Source: Pyxicephalus adspersus (Eukaryota > Chordata > Amphibia > Anura > Pyxicephalidae). Taken from it: a DNA stretch of 64,000 nucleotides. A program made the translations under genes and the position numbers. Where the stretch lies: positions 92,925,709 to 92,989,708 of the forward strand of contig NC_092862.1 of NCBI RefSeq assembly GCF_032062135.1, written 5' to 3'. Below are positions 11,815 to 23,169 of this stretch, one piece after another (position 1 is the stretch's first letter; every line of letters starts with the position of its first letter). The notes beneath the pieces are model-generated. The model saw nothing but the letters and a program-made list of their open reading frames with translations. It was not told the DNA's origin and ran no database searches.

Positions 11815-11840
11815 TTTCGTGGAACATTCCGCTTCATCAG
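11815..11840 (-). ncRNA. Hammerhead-like ribozyme core of the Penelope element
   Basis: On the minus strand the sequence reads CTGATGA, a short GGAA..TTCC stem, then CGAAAGG. These are the two conserved core strands of a hammerhead (CUGANGA and GAAA), about 1.4 kb downstream of the GIY-YIG domain, where the Penelope terminal repeat should lie. Stem II is short with a poor outer pair, and the cleavage site was not placed. Confidence 0.55.
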
Positions 11841-12195
11841 GAGAAATGAGATCTATAATTGCAAAAACATATACAGTCAATTTATTTATGTTCCTAATTA
11901 GGCATTCCAACAATGTAAAGCAAAATTATTTTTGTAGATAAATGTACCTGGTTTTCATATGTATATTGCACCCTTCTTTGATAGAATGGTATGAGCTGGG
12001 GAAGATGGCGGTAAAAACGTATCTTTAAATGAGCCCAATCTAGCAATATAGTAAAAATGAAGCCTCCAGTCAATAAATTGCGAATGTTTCTTATATGGTC
12101 CTGTTTTATAACAGTAAGCCACAGTGGTAGGTATAGAGTTTTTACCCAATCACCCAGTGTTAAAACCAATTTTTTATCCATAAGAGTGATATATC

Positions 12196-12470
12196 CCATA
12201 GATCCATACTAAATCCATATGTCTTCAATTTGCCTTATACCATCTAGTATTAGTGCACCAATATTGCAATCCAAGTAAAATAATTAATATATCCTATATC
12301 ATTAAAACACCAATATTACCCTTAAAAATAAAATCTCTATATTCAGTAACCATATAGGTGATAGATCCCTAAATTCATATTGGATCCATATGTCTTCCGA
12401 CATCCAATATTGATACATCAATATAACTTTCCAAGTACAATAAAATATCATCTTTAAATCCTGAGCCCAC
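12196..12470. repeat. Diverged tandem duplication in the Penelope 3' region
   Basis: Two units of roughly 150 bases share 'ggatccatatgtctt' type sequence (atccatatgtcttc), then 'caatatt..(c)accaatat', then 'ccaagtacaataaaat' or 'ccaagtaaaataat', in the same order. The identity is moderate. It lies between the hammerhead-like core and the GC-richer block. Confidence 0.5.
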
Positions 12471-12719
12471 ATGTGCATTAAAATGTATCATAATTCTCAC
12501 CACTTACCTTTAATAGCTTCACAGTTGTCCCATATTCATAGTATAGGCTTATGCAGAGATGACTAAGACTTCAATTACTTTGTTAGGAAGTTTTTATAAT
12601 TGTTTCCAGTACCAATAAAAAACAAAAGACATAAATATAATCATGTTCTACAGCTTCCACAATTCCATAGCAAATCAATTTAAAATGACTTACAGTAATA
12701 AATCAGTCTCAGTATCAGT

Positions 12720-13085
12720 ATGATCTCAACCTAGGACAAAACCGCCTGTCTTGCCAACTCCTGAGATGCAGCGTCCCATGTGTAGAATGGAAATTCCCAT
12801 TCTACGTCACACGCCCAAAAGAAGTTGCCGCCCCATGGTTTATCTACTGGGGCTATTGCTTTTAGCCCGAGTGTAGTGGTGACGCCAAGCATCGCAGGAG
12901 ATACTCGTCAGTCAGTAGGGGCAGTGCACTGAAGGCACGCCTCTTCCCTGGTATTTTCCTATCATGGGGATTCCTTCAAGCGCCCGGCTGCTCCCCCTAG
13001 CCGGGAATTACTCATATGTGGACGGAGGCAGCGGCTCTCGTAATATAGAGCCGCCCCCTCCATCCTCATAAGATCTCAATAGATG
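12720..13085. promoter_or_regulatory. GC-rich block inside the Penelope 3' region
   Basis: Clearly more GC- and CpG-rich than its surroundings, with small palindromes such as 'gaatggaaattcccattc' and 'ggcggct..agccgcc'-like pairs. In a Penelope terminal repeat such a block could hold the element's own promoter; this is an inference from position and composition. Confidence 0.3.
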
Positions 13086-13271
13086 AGATAGAAACCCTTG
13101 ATTGAGACATTCCACGCATTGCACGAGGATATGGTGCCAAATCTTTGAACCACAGACACTTTATTCACATATGATATGCAAACGAATTAACAATTTGAAG
13201 TATACATAAAATATTGTATTTATTATAAACTTGTCTTTACCATATGAAAATTGCTGTTGTTAATTATATAG

Positions 13272-13868
13272 TCACATATATATCAAATCACATCCCCAAG
13301 AAACTCTTAAATAAATAAATGTAATCAACAAATATTCTAATGTTTTACTCCATTTATTATAATAATTGTGCCACACAGAGATTCTTTTGTTATATAGTAA
13401 CAACAGCAACAGAATGTGGTTACAGGAAGAGGAGGGAGAGAAGGACACAGGAAAGCCTTTAGCCTTTAAAGAATATATCCATTTGGTTTCCTTTTGTAAA
13501 ATATTTTCATCCCAATTACCACCCCTTGGATCACATGCCACTTTTTCTAGGGCTCTAAATTTCACTTCCTTTTTCAATTTAATGGCATATATATGCTCAT
13601 AAATCCGCTTTCTGAACTCCCTTTTCGTTTTGCCCACATAGAAACAGCCGCAATTACAGAAAGCCAAATAAATGATGGCCTTTGTCTTACAATTAACTCT
13701 TTGTTTCAATTTAGGGATATTTCTTATGGGTATTTGAATTTTATCTTTACTGTTGTAAATCCATTCGCACTGTGTACATGTGCCACATGGATATGTGCCC
13801 CCCTCATCATCATTAGTTGGTGTTTCCTTTTTTGTTTGGTAATGGCTGTGCGCCAGTTTATCTTTCAA
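13272..13868 (-). pseudogene. GIY-YIG endonuclease domain of the Penelope element
   Basis: This domain nicks target DNA for insertion. The open frame of 198 residues starts at an internal Met; homologous sequence continues upstream with broken frames (ICIQFWPILTSDLK, then FRKLPSLKDKLAHSHY). The order is: a cysteine cluster YPCGTCTQCEW near residue 30; then AIIYLAFCNCGCFYVGKTKR around residues 64-84, where the GIY and YIG equivalents are IYL and YVG; the helix with Arg and His, EFRKRIYEH; and the catalytic Glu in LQKETKWIYSL near residue 130. The CxxC cluster before GIY-YIG is typical of Penelope elements. The domain itself is unbroken to about 13400, after which the frame runs into non-homologous sequence. 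It is the best-kept part of this element. Confidence 0.88.
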
Positions 13869-14312
13869 GGATGGTAATTTCCTGAATGTTAGTTTTTAGT
13901 ATGTTCCTATATGTTTTTACATTTTTAGATCAGAGGTAAGTATTGGCCAGAACTGAATACAAATATCCTTCAAAGTCTGGTGCTGTGCTGAATATTGAGT
14001 AATAATCCTTAATTAATTTTCCTGTTTCTTTTGCTTTTTGGATGTACACAAAATTTGTGTCCTTCCACGTTGCTTTACTCTATTATAGGCTTTTCTTACA
14101 GTAGTTTTTTTTTATACCCCCTTTCAATTAATCTTTTCTGAAGATCCCTAGCTGCTACCTCAAAGTCTTCATCTCTTGAACAGTTTCTCCTTACTCTCAA
14201 ATATTGAGAGAAAGGTATACTTCTCTTTGAAGGTCCTGGATGTGCGCTCCTTGCCAATAATATTGTGTTACCTGCTGTTGGTTTATGGTAAAGTTTTGTT
14301 GAAAGGGTTAAG

Positions 14313-15060
14313 TCAAGATTTACAAAAAATTTCTATATCGAGAAATAAAATAAAAGAACTGCTATATTGGATTGTGAAACTCAAGTTATTTTCCAGATTT
14401 TCCAGAAAAAATTCAAGTAATAATTCTTCCGAACCTTGCCAGATGATGATGTATCTCCCCTTTAATAAAATATTGTGGAAATACATAGAGAGGGTCTCAT
14501 CCAACATAAGTTCCCCTTCCCATCCCCCCAGGTACAGGTTAGCATAGGTTGGGCCACAACATGTCCCCATTGCCACCCCCTGTACCTGGAGGTATGTGTC
14601 ATCATTAAGTGAATATATTGCCGGTAAGTATATATTCTAGGAGTGCTCGAACAAACTCATTCTGTTTGGAGATTGTTTTACTCGTTTCACTTAAAAAGTT
14701 CCTAACTACTCAAATTCCTTGGTTAGGGGGTATACTTGAGTATAATGCTTCAATGTCGATTGCTACTAATAAGCAGTTAGCTATCGACATATCCTCCAAA
14801 ACCCTATTTAATGTACAGCGCTGCGTAATATGTTGGCGCTATATAAATCCTGTTTAATAATAATAATAAAATAAAAAACCTGTAGGAGGTCAGAAGTATC
14901 TTTGAGGAGCAAAGGTAATCCTGAGACAAAAGTTCTCAGATAGCTGTCTACCAATTGACTCGCTTGTGATGAAATACTCCCAATACTGGATACAATAGGG
15001 CACCCCGGAGGGTCAGCAAAACTCATATGTACTTTTGGCAATGAATACCATGCATCTGAG
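14313..15060 (-). pseudogene. Penelope-type reverse transcriptase, multiply broken
   Basis: The minus-strand frames give, in order: PGCPIVSSIGSISSQASQLV followed by LLLKDTSDLL (about 15005-14880); motif A, LLVAIDIEALYSSIPP with its catalytic Asp (about 14775-14725); EFVRALLEYILTGN; motif B, MAMGTCCGPTYANLYLGGWE (14576-14517); then RYIIIWQGSEELLLEF where RYIDD.. is expected, so both catalytic Asp of motif C are deleted; then FLDIEI. These are reverse transcriptase motifs of the Penelope class. At least two frame changes occur between motifs A and B, and a short repeat insertion at 14807-14877 splits the domain. Confidence 0.85.
14807..14877 (+). repeat. L2/SINE-type 3' tail inserted in the Penelope RT
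   Basis: It reads 'tgtacagcgctgcgtaat', 'atgttggcgctatataaat', then (AAT)n. The same tail ends the V-SINE at 38.35-38.40 kb, and this kind of tail is shared by L2 LINEs and the SINEs they mobilise. 'aaaacc' occurs on both sides and may be the target duplication. Only the last 70 bases inserted, as in a 5'-truncated copy. Confidence 0.7.
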
Positions 15061-15065
15061 TTGTT

Positions 15066-17100
15066 TCATTTAAAAGTTAATTGTGGTAATATACAGAACC
15101 AAAATTAGAAAAAAGTTGTCTCTGTCCAAATATTTATGTACCTAACTGTAGGCATGCAGTATCTAGTTAATTTTGCTTAATTTTTATGTTTCATTAGTTT
15201 TGGTTATTATTGAGGTCATTATTTCAAAAACTAAAAGCTAATCTAGCAAAACCAATATTATATTTGGAATCTGTGCATCAAACATAACCTAAAATGATGT
15301 ATTTCTGCTTGGCAAGAAAATGTTTGCTGACCAGTGTAATCTTTGTCCTCCTGCCCTGCTGCAGCTACCTCTCCTTGCACTTACTGGCAGTTCCTGGATG
15401 TTGATATGAAGGCCATGAGTTGTAGTGCAAATATTGTGTAAATATAGCTATAATATTGATGTAAAATACTGCTGCTTACAAAAATAGACTGTCTAACACT
15501 ATTTAGACATGAAATAGAGACACACAACAGTGTTCCTTTTTATCTACTATGTTTCAATTATCTGCAAATGAAAGGCTGTGCAAAATTTGCTCTGGTGCAT
15601 ATAAAGTGTTAAGCTGTTATATTCTAACTGTTTAAATACAAATAACATGTTCACTTGCATATGCAGTCAGTCTATGTATTTAACTAGGGTAAAGAAGGAT
15701 GCAGAACATAAAAAAATTAAATAGTAAAAAAATCCCCTTATTTGATGTAGAAGAGAAAAAAAACATTTGAAATGTGACCTATCTCTCCAATAAAAGAAAA
15801 AAATATTCCTAGAGATATAGAAGCTACTAAATGCCTTACTTGCAAATATACCGGTAGTTATCTGTTTTTTTTTACTATTTGATAAACATATCAAGTCCTT
15901 TGTCTATTTCAGTCGAATGGATTTATTTTAATGTATAGAATAAATAGATTGAACTAATCCAATATATATTTAAATGTATATTGTCTAAAATAGTTCACAA
16001 TCTTAACATAAATAAAACTTGTATTTCCCATTCTTAACATGTTTGCTATTTTTAACTATGAAGGACTGTAAATGATCAGAGAATCATTTCTAAATATTCT
16101 CTGATAATAGTCTTGTTTTTCAATATATCCAAAAATTCATAAAATAAAATCATCAAACAAAATCATATATACTTGAATGCTTCTGTGCAATAGACAGTGT
16201 CTTTTTTTGATATGTGTTTTGCAAGAAATATGCAGTACATGTCTTTGCTTTGCATTGATCAAACTTTGATTGTGCCAGCTGCACTTCAGAGGCTTGGAAA
16301 TGCGACATTCCTATTTAGGTTTGATTCCAGGCTTACAGTTGGGCTGCATAATAAAATGGTGCAAACTACTTGTGTCATTACTATAGCACAACTATTGGTA
16401 TTTTACCTCCTTTGAACCCAGCAACTGCTTAAACTAAATTGTGAAAATACACAGAAAATTGCAAGTTTTAGCCAATAGCATATTGAAGTTTTAACATGCT
16501 TATCAAACTACAGCATCAACAATCACCAGATAATGACAATTTACAGTTCTATGATAGTAATTTAATGACTAATTATAGATTAAAAAAATAAAGTAACACA
16601 ACAAAGTATGTCATATTTAGAACAAAGGCAGTAAAATGTCAAATTGTCAAAAAGGCAGTGTCAAGTGTGACAGTAATCTCTGTCCCACATCTTAGTCATC
16701 CTTCTCTAAATTTTTACTGTACATTTGTTTTACTGTAACTCATCTACCTTTTTGAGAGGGAATGCTTTCTAGTTGTAATACAGGGGCTAATGGGTTAATT
16801 TTTTTTTTTTTTTATTTAATAGGCAAATCTCCCACTTATGTTGTATGCTTAACTGGAAATATTGTTTGTAATTGGAATAACTCAGTTATTTTGTACAAAG
16901 AATGGTAAATACACTTTTAAAATTAAAAATTAGAGGAGTTTTAAAAATTAGAGATGCAATCTGGTCCAGCAATTTCAAACTTCAAATCCTTTGTATTTAG
17001 ACTATTAGTGATAATTACATCTTGAGAAGTCTGTGGAAATTTTGGACACTATGCATAAGCCTTAGAGGAAATTGTCTACTTTAATTAGACTTAATTAAGT
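15066..17100. other. AT-rich stretch, nothing identified
   Basis: I see no gene, element end or known motif. Short open frames on both strands are unremarkable. Confidence 0.5.
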
Positions 17101-17737
17101 CTAGTGTTTCTCAACTAGGGTTCTGTTGCAAAGTAGGTTTCTTCCAGGGGTTGCTAGGGTTTCCTTAAGCAATGAGAAATCATTGACTCACATTTAAATT
17201 TAGGTGACCCCTAAAGATTATTTTGGCTATCTGTTAAGCTGCGTACACACGGCAAATTTTTCTCGCCCGATAATCGGTATCGGCCAATTATCGGGCGAAA
17301 ATCTGCCGTGTGTACAGTCGGTCGTCGTCCATCGTCCGGACGACCGTCCTGGCGGATCCATGGACGATGGACGACGACCGATCCTAATGAAAGGGAAGGG
17401 GAGAGCGCGCAGCAGGGTGCCGCTCCGTCGCTCTCCCCCTCCCCTCTCCATAGAGCATGAACGGTGCTGTATGTACAGCATCGTTCATGCATCGTGCAGT
17501 CTTTTCTCGTTGGAAAGGATCGTGAAAGATCCTTTCCAACGAGAAAAATTGCAGGTGTGTACGCAGCTTAAGGGAGACATTATGTTTCCACTGGCTAGTA
17601 ATGTAGGAGGCATTCTTCCTGCTGACCACAATGCTAATGTACTGAGTTGTGGATAAAGTAATTATAGCAGGGATTCCCTAAAGGCCTGAAGTAATTTCAA
17701 GAGGTTCCCCCATGTTAAAAATGTTGAGAAACACTGG
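17101..17737 (+). mobile_element. Inverted-repeat element with TGTTTCTCAAC ends, interrupted
   Basis: It starts CTAGTGTTTCTCAAC and ends GTTGAGAAACACTGG, a 13- to 15-base inverted end. The flanks inside (a run like 'ggggttgctagggtttcc' at left, 'ggttccccca' at right) are typical of this short non-coding family, of which decayed pieces also occur near 37.5, 43.0-43.3 and 46.7 kb. A second element (17238-17567) sits inside it between two TTAA copies. Without that insertion the outer element is only about 300 bases. Confidence 0.65.
17238..17567 (+). mobile_element. Hairpin-built TTAA element (GCTGCGTACACAC ends), nested copy
   Basis: TTAA at 17234-17237 and 17568-17571 flanks inverted ends GCTGCGTACACAC and GTGTGTACGCAGC. 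Nearly all of it folds: the left end forms a hairpin around 'cccgataatcgg..attatcggg' (17239-17318), the middle forms one around 'cggtcgtcgtccatcgtcc' (about 17319-17381), and the right end has a perfect 20-base stem with a GTGAAA loop (17502-17547). There is no coding frame. Related copies are at 29821-30218, 37556-37869, 46354-46645 and 54755-55167. TTAA suggests a piggyBac-type transposase in trans, but the ends lack the usual CCC start, so the superfamily is open. Confidence 0.75.
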
Positions 17738-20700
17738 TCTAGAAATTTATATATAACCTCAAATATGCTACCCCCTGTTTGGTAAAGTTCCTTGTTACTA
17801 CTATGCATCTTCCATCCAATAATTATCTGGGTAATCAGAATTAATAGGTTTAGCCAAAACCACATTTTTCAACATGCTATCAAATTTATAATTTTATGCC
17901 TTACGTATGTCCATTTCTCCTGCATTATCCAAGAACTGCAGAAGGTCAAGAGTGTGGATAGATCTTTAGGGGTCTTTAACATTTAAAAAACTGTATATGC
18001 AACTGAAAACAACCAGATTCTCAGCTCCATTTTGCAAACCCAATTTAAAACATAATATTGTGATGCTGAATGTATGTAGTTTTACAAGCTGTGTCTTTCA
18101 TTTAAAACTGTACTGACTGTTGTATGTCAGGATGAGAGTACCTGTACAGTAGTGGACACTGCTTTTGCAAGTCTATGCTTTTATTCAGGTTTTACTGGTT
18201 AAGTCACGGAAGTAGAATACATAAAAGATAAGACAGATTAAGAAGGATAGACTGGTACCCTAGATTGGTGGTTGGATTTCCAGACCAATCCATTTAATTC
18301 AATTAAGTTTGAAAAATCCATACTGAGTTCTAGTTAGCCTACTGTAAAGCTTGACAGCAAACCCACACAAGTCTTGCTTTTTCTCTCACATACATAAAAT
18401 ATCTATTTTGAACTTGTGGATAAGGTAACCATAAACTCCCATCAGGACCCTGGTACCAATATAGTAATTATGGTTGTTCCCTGTTATAGGTCATCTAAAT
18501 AAGATGAGTAATAAGGAAGGTTCAAGTTAAAGTGGAATGAATGGATTTGATCTACTAATGGAGTTTAGGTTGTCTAACAATGTGATCTGTTAAAGTTCAG
18601 TGGGAAAATTCACTTAGCCTAGTGAATGTATTGAAAAAAAAATGCTACAATGAATATCCAATTATGTGCAAGGAAAACATGATTTTTGCTTGCTAGCTCG
18701 AATCATTTATAGGATATGCATTTTAATATTTTCTGTCCATCATGAAATGTGTGATTCATATGTACTGCAGTATCAGAAACATAACTCAGCATTATGTTGT
18801 TGCTGAAATGATTTCTTCATTGGACGAAGCAAACTATACATTAAAGCTGTCCTGCACCTGGCAGCCCACCACAAATATGCTGTAACATCAGCTTTAATTG
18901 CTGATCATAGGGTAAGTGTTACACATGTAGCTTTGGCTGGAGGTATAGCATTGAACAGATGGATTAGAATCAGAAGTCAGAAACAATACTGGACACAAAC
19001 ACATATCATTCTGCTTTTTTCACTTTTTCCCAAATAGATTTTTCTTTTCGATATTTGCAAAATTCAGTAAATATAGTGGTTCATTAAAGTACTGTATAAA
19101 AATAAAATACATATAAAATACATAAAATAGATATAAAAAATGTTTACATACTTATAATTTAGTGTTGGATAAAAAAAGAATACATACCAGACTAAATTTA
19201 ATATATGTATGTATATGTATGTATGTATTCTTTGAGCTGCAGACAAATAGGAAGACTTCCAAATCAAGTCTGATCAGCATATTGTGCAAATGGAATGTAA
19301 AAATAGTAATATGCAAACTCCTATTTAACTTGCTTTATCAAGTGCGAACTCCGGGGCTGACATCTATATCAATTTTAAAGAAAGAAATTTGAACACCTTG
19401 CATACAATCAAAATACTATATATAATGTTATAATACTAGATTTTAAGATATTTTTATATCTGGACAGGTTTCTGTGTTAGAATATGTTTTGTTTAAATAT
19501 ATAAATGGCAAATTTTTCACCAACAACTGGTGGCCTAATAAAATAATGTATTTTGTTTAAGATTTACTTAAAGGAGAATTAAAGGATGCGATACATTTTA
19601 TGCGTACGCTTACCTCATTTTCCTGCTGCACAATATCAATGTCCTTAAAGCAAAACCAAGTTCAAATTTTAAAATGTGTTTAGGCAGAGATTCTTGCAGA
19701 AAGGAATCGATATCCTTTCTGTAACAAACATTCTTACCTGCCTGATCGCTCGCTCAAGCAGTAAAATGGGGACAGGTGAGTTTTACAGGGTTTATACTTA
19801 TATATATGCTTTAAGCATGGTAAACACATTGTGGAAAAAAGTAGAAAAATAGTGTTAATTTGACCTCAGAAGATGTTTCCAGCTTAAGCATATGTTTTGG
19901 TTGGTAAATGAACAATTTGGCTGCTCTGAGTCTTGTAGGTTTGACATAGGCATGCTCATTCTCAGCAACTTATGTACAAAACTAAAAAGGGCAAGTTAGT
20001 AGTGTAGTGGTAAAGTCCCTGAGATTTGTGTCTTTCACAGAGCTGGTTAAAGACTGCAAAGCAAGTTCAAATGCACCGGACATGTAGCAGAGAGGATATG
20101 GAATGAGGATAATTGTCATGCTATGATATGATGTCTCTGGGAACAGCCTATATACATATTGTGATGGACAGTGTAACAAAGTAAAATGGTCCAGCAGTAA
20201 CAAAAGCCTAAAATAGGATTTAAAATGTAAATTAATTTATATAGTTAAACATACCCATACTAACTGTATGCAAAGCTTTTACCAGCAAAAAATTAATTTA
20301 GAAATACTTTAATAATAGTAAAATGGTCTTTTAAACGCAAATGATAGGTGAAATATGACATAATTCATTTTCTACAGACTGGTATGTTATTTTAAAATCA
20401 AAGGGGTAAAAATATTCATATATGCAGTAGAGGCAGCCAGTTGTATAATATATGATAGGAAAACGATATAATCCTTAAAGTGTATGGAAACACTCTACAA
20501 GTAACTTCTCATATTTGTTCACTTTTGGTGAAAAAGTGGGAAAAGTTGGAACTGTAGGTGGGAAAGTTTTTATTATATCTGTGCAACAAAAATCTGTTTT
20601 GCAAGAAACCTTGTAAACTGCTAATTTCTTGTGCTGCCTGCTTTGCATAACTAGGAGCTATGTAATGGGTTCAGGAGTTGGATAGGTCTAAGTTCTTTAA

Positions 20701-20977
20701 ACTATCAGAAAAAAAGTAAGCAGGGATCACAGAAGATGCGTTGTTTCAAAAATCACTGTGGTAAGAGCACACTTAATATCTGATATATCAAAAGTTCATT
20801 CTGTTTGTATGTATGTATAGCAGGATAAAACATAGGAAAATATGATTGCATTACAAAGATGTAAGAAATATGTGTTTTTTGTTTTTGCCTTGATATGCTT
20901 TACCCTATAAAAGACCAATAATGTGACTTGTCTTGATGTGGTTGTAGATTGCTTTATTTTAAACTGTTAGTAATCAC
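17738..20977. other. AT-rich stretch with few repeat hints
   Basis: No gene seen. A (GTAT)n stretch lies at about 19203-19228. At about 19570-19810 a GC-richer piece has a small hairpin (GCAGAAAGGA..TCCTTTCTGT) and a CAGGTGAGT splice-donor-like site, possibly an old short element; ends were not found. Confidence 0.45.
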
Positions 20978-21345
20978 TAGGGATGAGCAAGAATGACATT
21001 CTCGCAAAAATTTCTCTGAACTTTCGATGGGTCCGCAAAATTTTTGGCGATTTTGTGAATTCAATTGAAGTGCAGGTTCCAACACTCCCTGGGTTAATAA
21101 GTACAGCACGGGGAGCGTGGGAATCTGCGGTCACAGCTGGTTGGAGGCACGCGAGTGCCTCCAATCAGATGCGACTCCAGATGAACTCTCAATGAAGTTT
21201 CTCCATTGAGAGTTCATCTGAGTTCAGTTCCCACAGTCACTGGGCTGATGGCGTGCAGCCTGGGGAGCGTGGGAACTTGGAAGCATGCGAGTCCTTCCAA
21301 TCAGCTGTGACTGCAGGCGAACTCTAAATGGAGTTATCAGGGGCA
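20978..21345 (+). mobile_element. hAT-type nonautonomous element, right end not found
   Basis: It begins TAGGGATGAGCAAGAATG, then 'gacattctcgcaaaaatttc', matching the left end of the 52.5 kb copy, which has an 8-base target duplication. The interior has an inverted pair GAACTCTCAATG / CATTGAGAGTTC (about 21183-21218) and a longer imperfect duplication ('gggagcgtgggaa' twice). No matching GCTCATCCCTA end was found, so the copy is truncated or rearranged on the right. Confidence 0.6.
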
Positions 21346-21780
21346 AACAACTCAAGAAGAGTTAGGGGATCTAAATAATACAATAATAAAAAAAACAAGT
21401 AGTGAATTAACAGGAAGTGTATGAAGATGGGTACAAATGACCAATGATGTCAAGAACAGATAGTCGGGGTAGTATTTGTTCATTGTAATGTTAATGTATC
21501 ATTAATATCCACTCTTTCAGTGTACCTTTCTTTAAATAAAGCGTCTTTTTTCACTGTTGTTAAACAAGCAATGTTCATATCTCCCCATCGCTAATACTTG
21601 GAATAGCATGTAATGTCCCATGACCACATACTCTCCCAATCAATTCAGACATTTCTTGTTTATGTGGTAGAGGATCATTTCCCCAAGCAACAGGTTCATT
21701 TTAATGAAGTGAAAGCAAAGCCTTCTGTAAATTACACGTTACTGAAGTAGGCCCTGGAGATCTAGTCAAAAAGACTTTGA
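21346..21780. other. AT-rich spacer, nothing identified
   Basis: Short stretch between the hAT-type fragment and the Ngaro-like element, with no motif I recognise. Confidence 0.5.
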
Positions 21781-21985
21781 GCAGAAGGGCCTCATGACAG
21801 GGCGAGGGGGGAGGACTAGTGAGGGTTAGGTGGGGGGATGGTGTGGTATAAAAAAAAAAGTGCGGGGGAAAAAGTGTAGGGGGAGTTGGGGGAGGGTTGG
21901 CTAAGTGGGTGGACTGAGAGGTTAGGTGATAAAAGGAGAGTCTCAGAAGGGGGGCTAGTCAATTGCCCAGGGACCTGAAGAAATA

Positions 21986-22390
21986 TTGAATAGCCTTACT
22001 GTCGCCAACATGGAGGGCCTGGATTCATTGTTGGGCCGCCTGGAGGAGGCTTCTGCCATTTGTGGAGTGGCATGGCTTGAGGCCCAAGTGACTGCCCGAG
22101 CCCGAGTCAGCCCACCCCGGTGCCCGCTAGAAGGTCAAGGCCTCCTGAGCTTTTTAGTCTGGGTAGGACCCTGGGGGTCCAGCGCCATGCCAGGAGCCCC
22201 ACCCGGGACCTTCCGAACCCCCCTGCCAAGCGACTCTCTAAGGCGGCAGGCAGGGGGGCCAGGAGGAATCCTCTTCCTAGGCAGGATCCCCCGGCAGACT
22301 CTGTTGCCCCTTCTCTTAGGGGGGCTCAGTCAGCTCAGCGCGGGAGTCGGGAGCATGCGGAGGTCCCTGCGGAGGGGCCTGATGTTGCAG
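21986..22390 (+). pseudogene. Gag-like N-terminal region of the Ngaro-like element
   Basis: Open frames give MEGLDSLLGRLEEASAICGV followed, in another frame, by a basic, Pro/Arg/Ser-rich stretch (RRSRPPELF, RGARRNPLPRQDPP). This resembles the low-complexity basic Gag region of such elements but has no diagnostic motif. It is read in at least two frames. Assignment rests mainly on its position just before the recombinase. Confidence 0.4.
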
Positions 22391-23169
22391 GATGTGGAAA
22401 GCGTATGTGGGCACCTGGCGGGAATGGTTTGTGTTTTTGCAGAATGAGGGGGTTGGGTGTTACCCGAGGGGCAGTGAGGAGTTGGTTTTGTTGTTTCTGG
22501 CGCTCAAGTTTCAAAGAAGGGTGTCTGGTGGGGCTATGAGTAAAAAATTGTTGGCTTTGGCTTTTTTGTTTGTTAATGGGCTGGGTAGATGGCACTAAGA
22601 GTTTTGTAGTTTGGCAAGTGTTGAAAGGGTACAAGAAGGAGCTTGGGTGGCGCGATTCACGGCGTCCGGTTTAAGTGTCCATGTTGAGGGATTTGGTGAG
22701 GCAGTTGGGCTAGGTGTGTTCTGATTTTTTTGAGGTGATTTTGTTTTCAGCCATGTTTAGCAAAGCCAGGCCAGGAGGCTTGCTGTGGTGGGACGTGCAT
22801 TTAGGTAGGCGCAAGGTGGTAGAGTGGATTCGCTGATCAAAGACGGATCAGCGGGGGAAGGGGGCAAGTTTGGAGTTGGGTGCGATTCCTGGCTCCGTTA
22901 TTTGTCCTGTGGAGGCGGTGGGTAAGTACTTGCAGATCAGGCCTCCTGGGGACGGTCCGTTTTTTCTTCACAGGAATGGTACCTTTGTGTCCCGCGTTCA
23001 GTTTGGGGCTGTTTCCCGAAAATGTGTGGTGGCTGTGGGAACACACTCGTTCAGGATTGGGGCGGCCACGGAGGCAGCTAGGTGGGGTTTGGGACCTGAA
23101 GCCATCAAGCGGATTGGACGTTGGGAGTCTAACAGATTCAGGTTATATATTTGCCCGCATTTGATGTGA
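22390..23169 (+). pseudogene. Tyrosine recombinase of the Ngaro-like element, broken
   Basis: This enzyme integrates the circular DNA copy through a tyrosine-linked intermediate. The N-terminal helical part reads WREWFVFLQNEGVG, then GAMSKKLLALAFLF, then KSFVVWQVLKGYKKELGWRD. The catalytic domain has SKTDQRGKGA (beta-hairpin Lys), then CPVEAVGKYLQIRPPGDGP, then GTHSFRIGAATEAARWGLG (His-x-x-Arg), GRWESNRFR (Trp in the His/Trp position) and LY (nucleophile Tyr). The expected first catalytic Arg segment, which should stand between FEVILFSAMF and SKARPGGLL, is missing; the two halves join directly, so I infer an internal deletion. Stops occur after RRPV, RQLG and WIR, and there is a frame change near 22600. 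The last 99 residues (22870-23169) are open. Confidence 0.85.

Larger units (their letters stand above)
11712..15065 (-). mobile_element. Penelope-like retroelement, broken copy
   Basis: Read on the minus strand from about 15060 down, the order is reverse transcriptase, linker, GIY-YIG endonuclease, then a long non-coding 3' part, which is the standard Penelope layout. The 3' part holds a GC-richer block (12720-13085), a diverged tandem repeat (about 12196-12470) and a hammerhead-like core (11815-11840). Similar 'tttatt..' A-rich sequence with a hammerhead-like motif occurs at 43.7-44.5 and 57.4-57.6 kb, consistent with Penelope terminal repeats. The reverse transcriptase has frame changes and lacks the two catalytic Asp of its YIDD motif, and a SINE or LINE tail has landed inside it, so this copy is dead. 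Confidence 0.85.

Noticed and set aside
17204..17656. Long overlapping open frames on both strands within the hairpin element
   Set aside because: They arise from palindromic, low-complexity Arg-coding sequence; no protein motif.
22837..23046. Minus-strand open frame opposite the recombinase
   Set aside because: Shadow of the recombinase reading frame.
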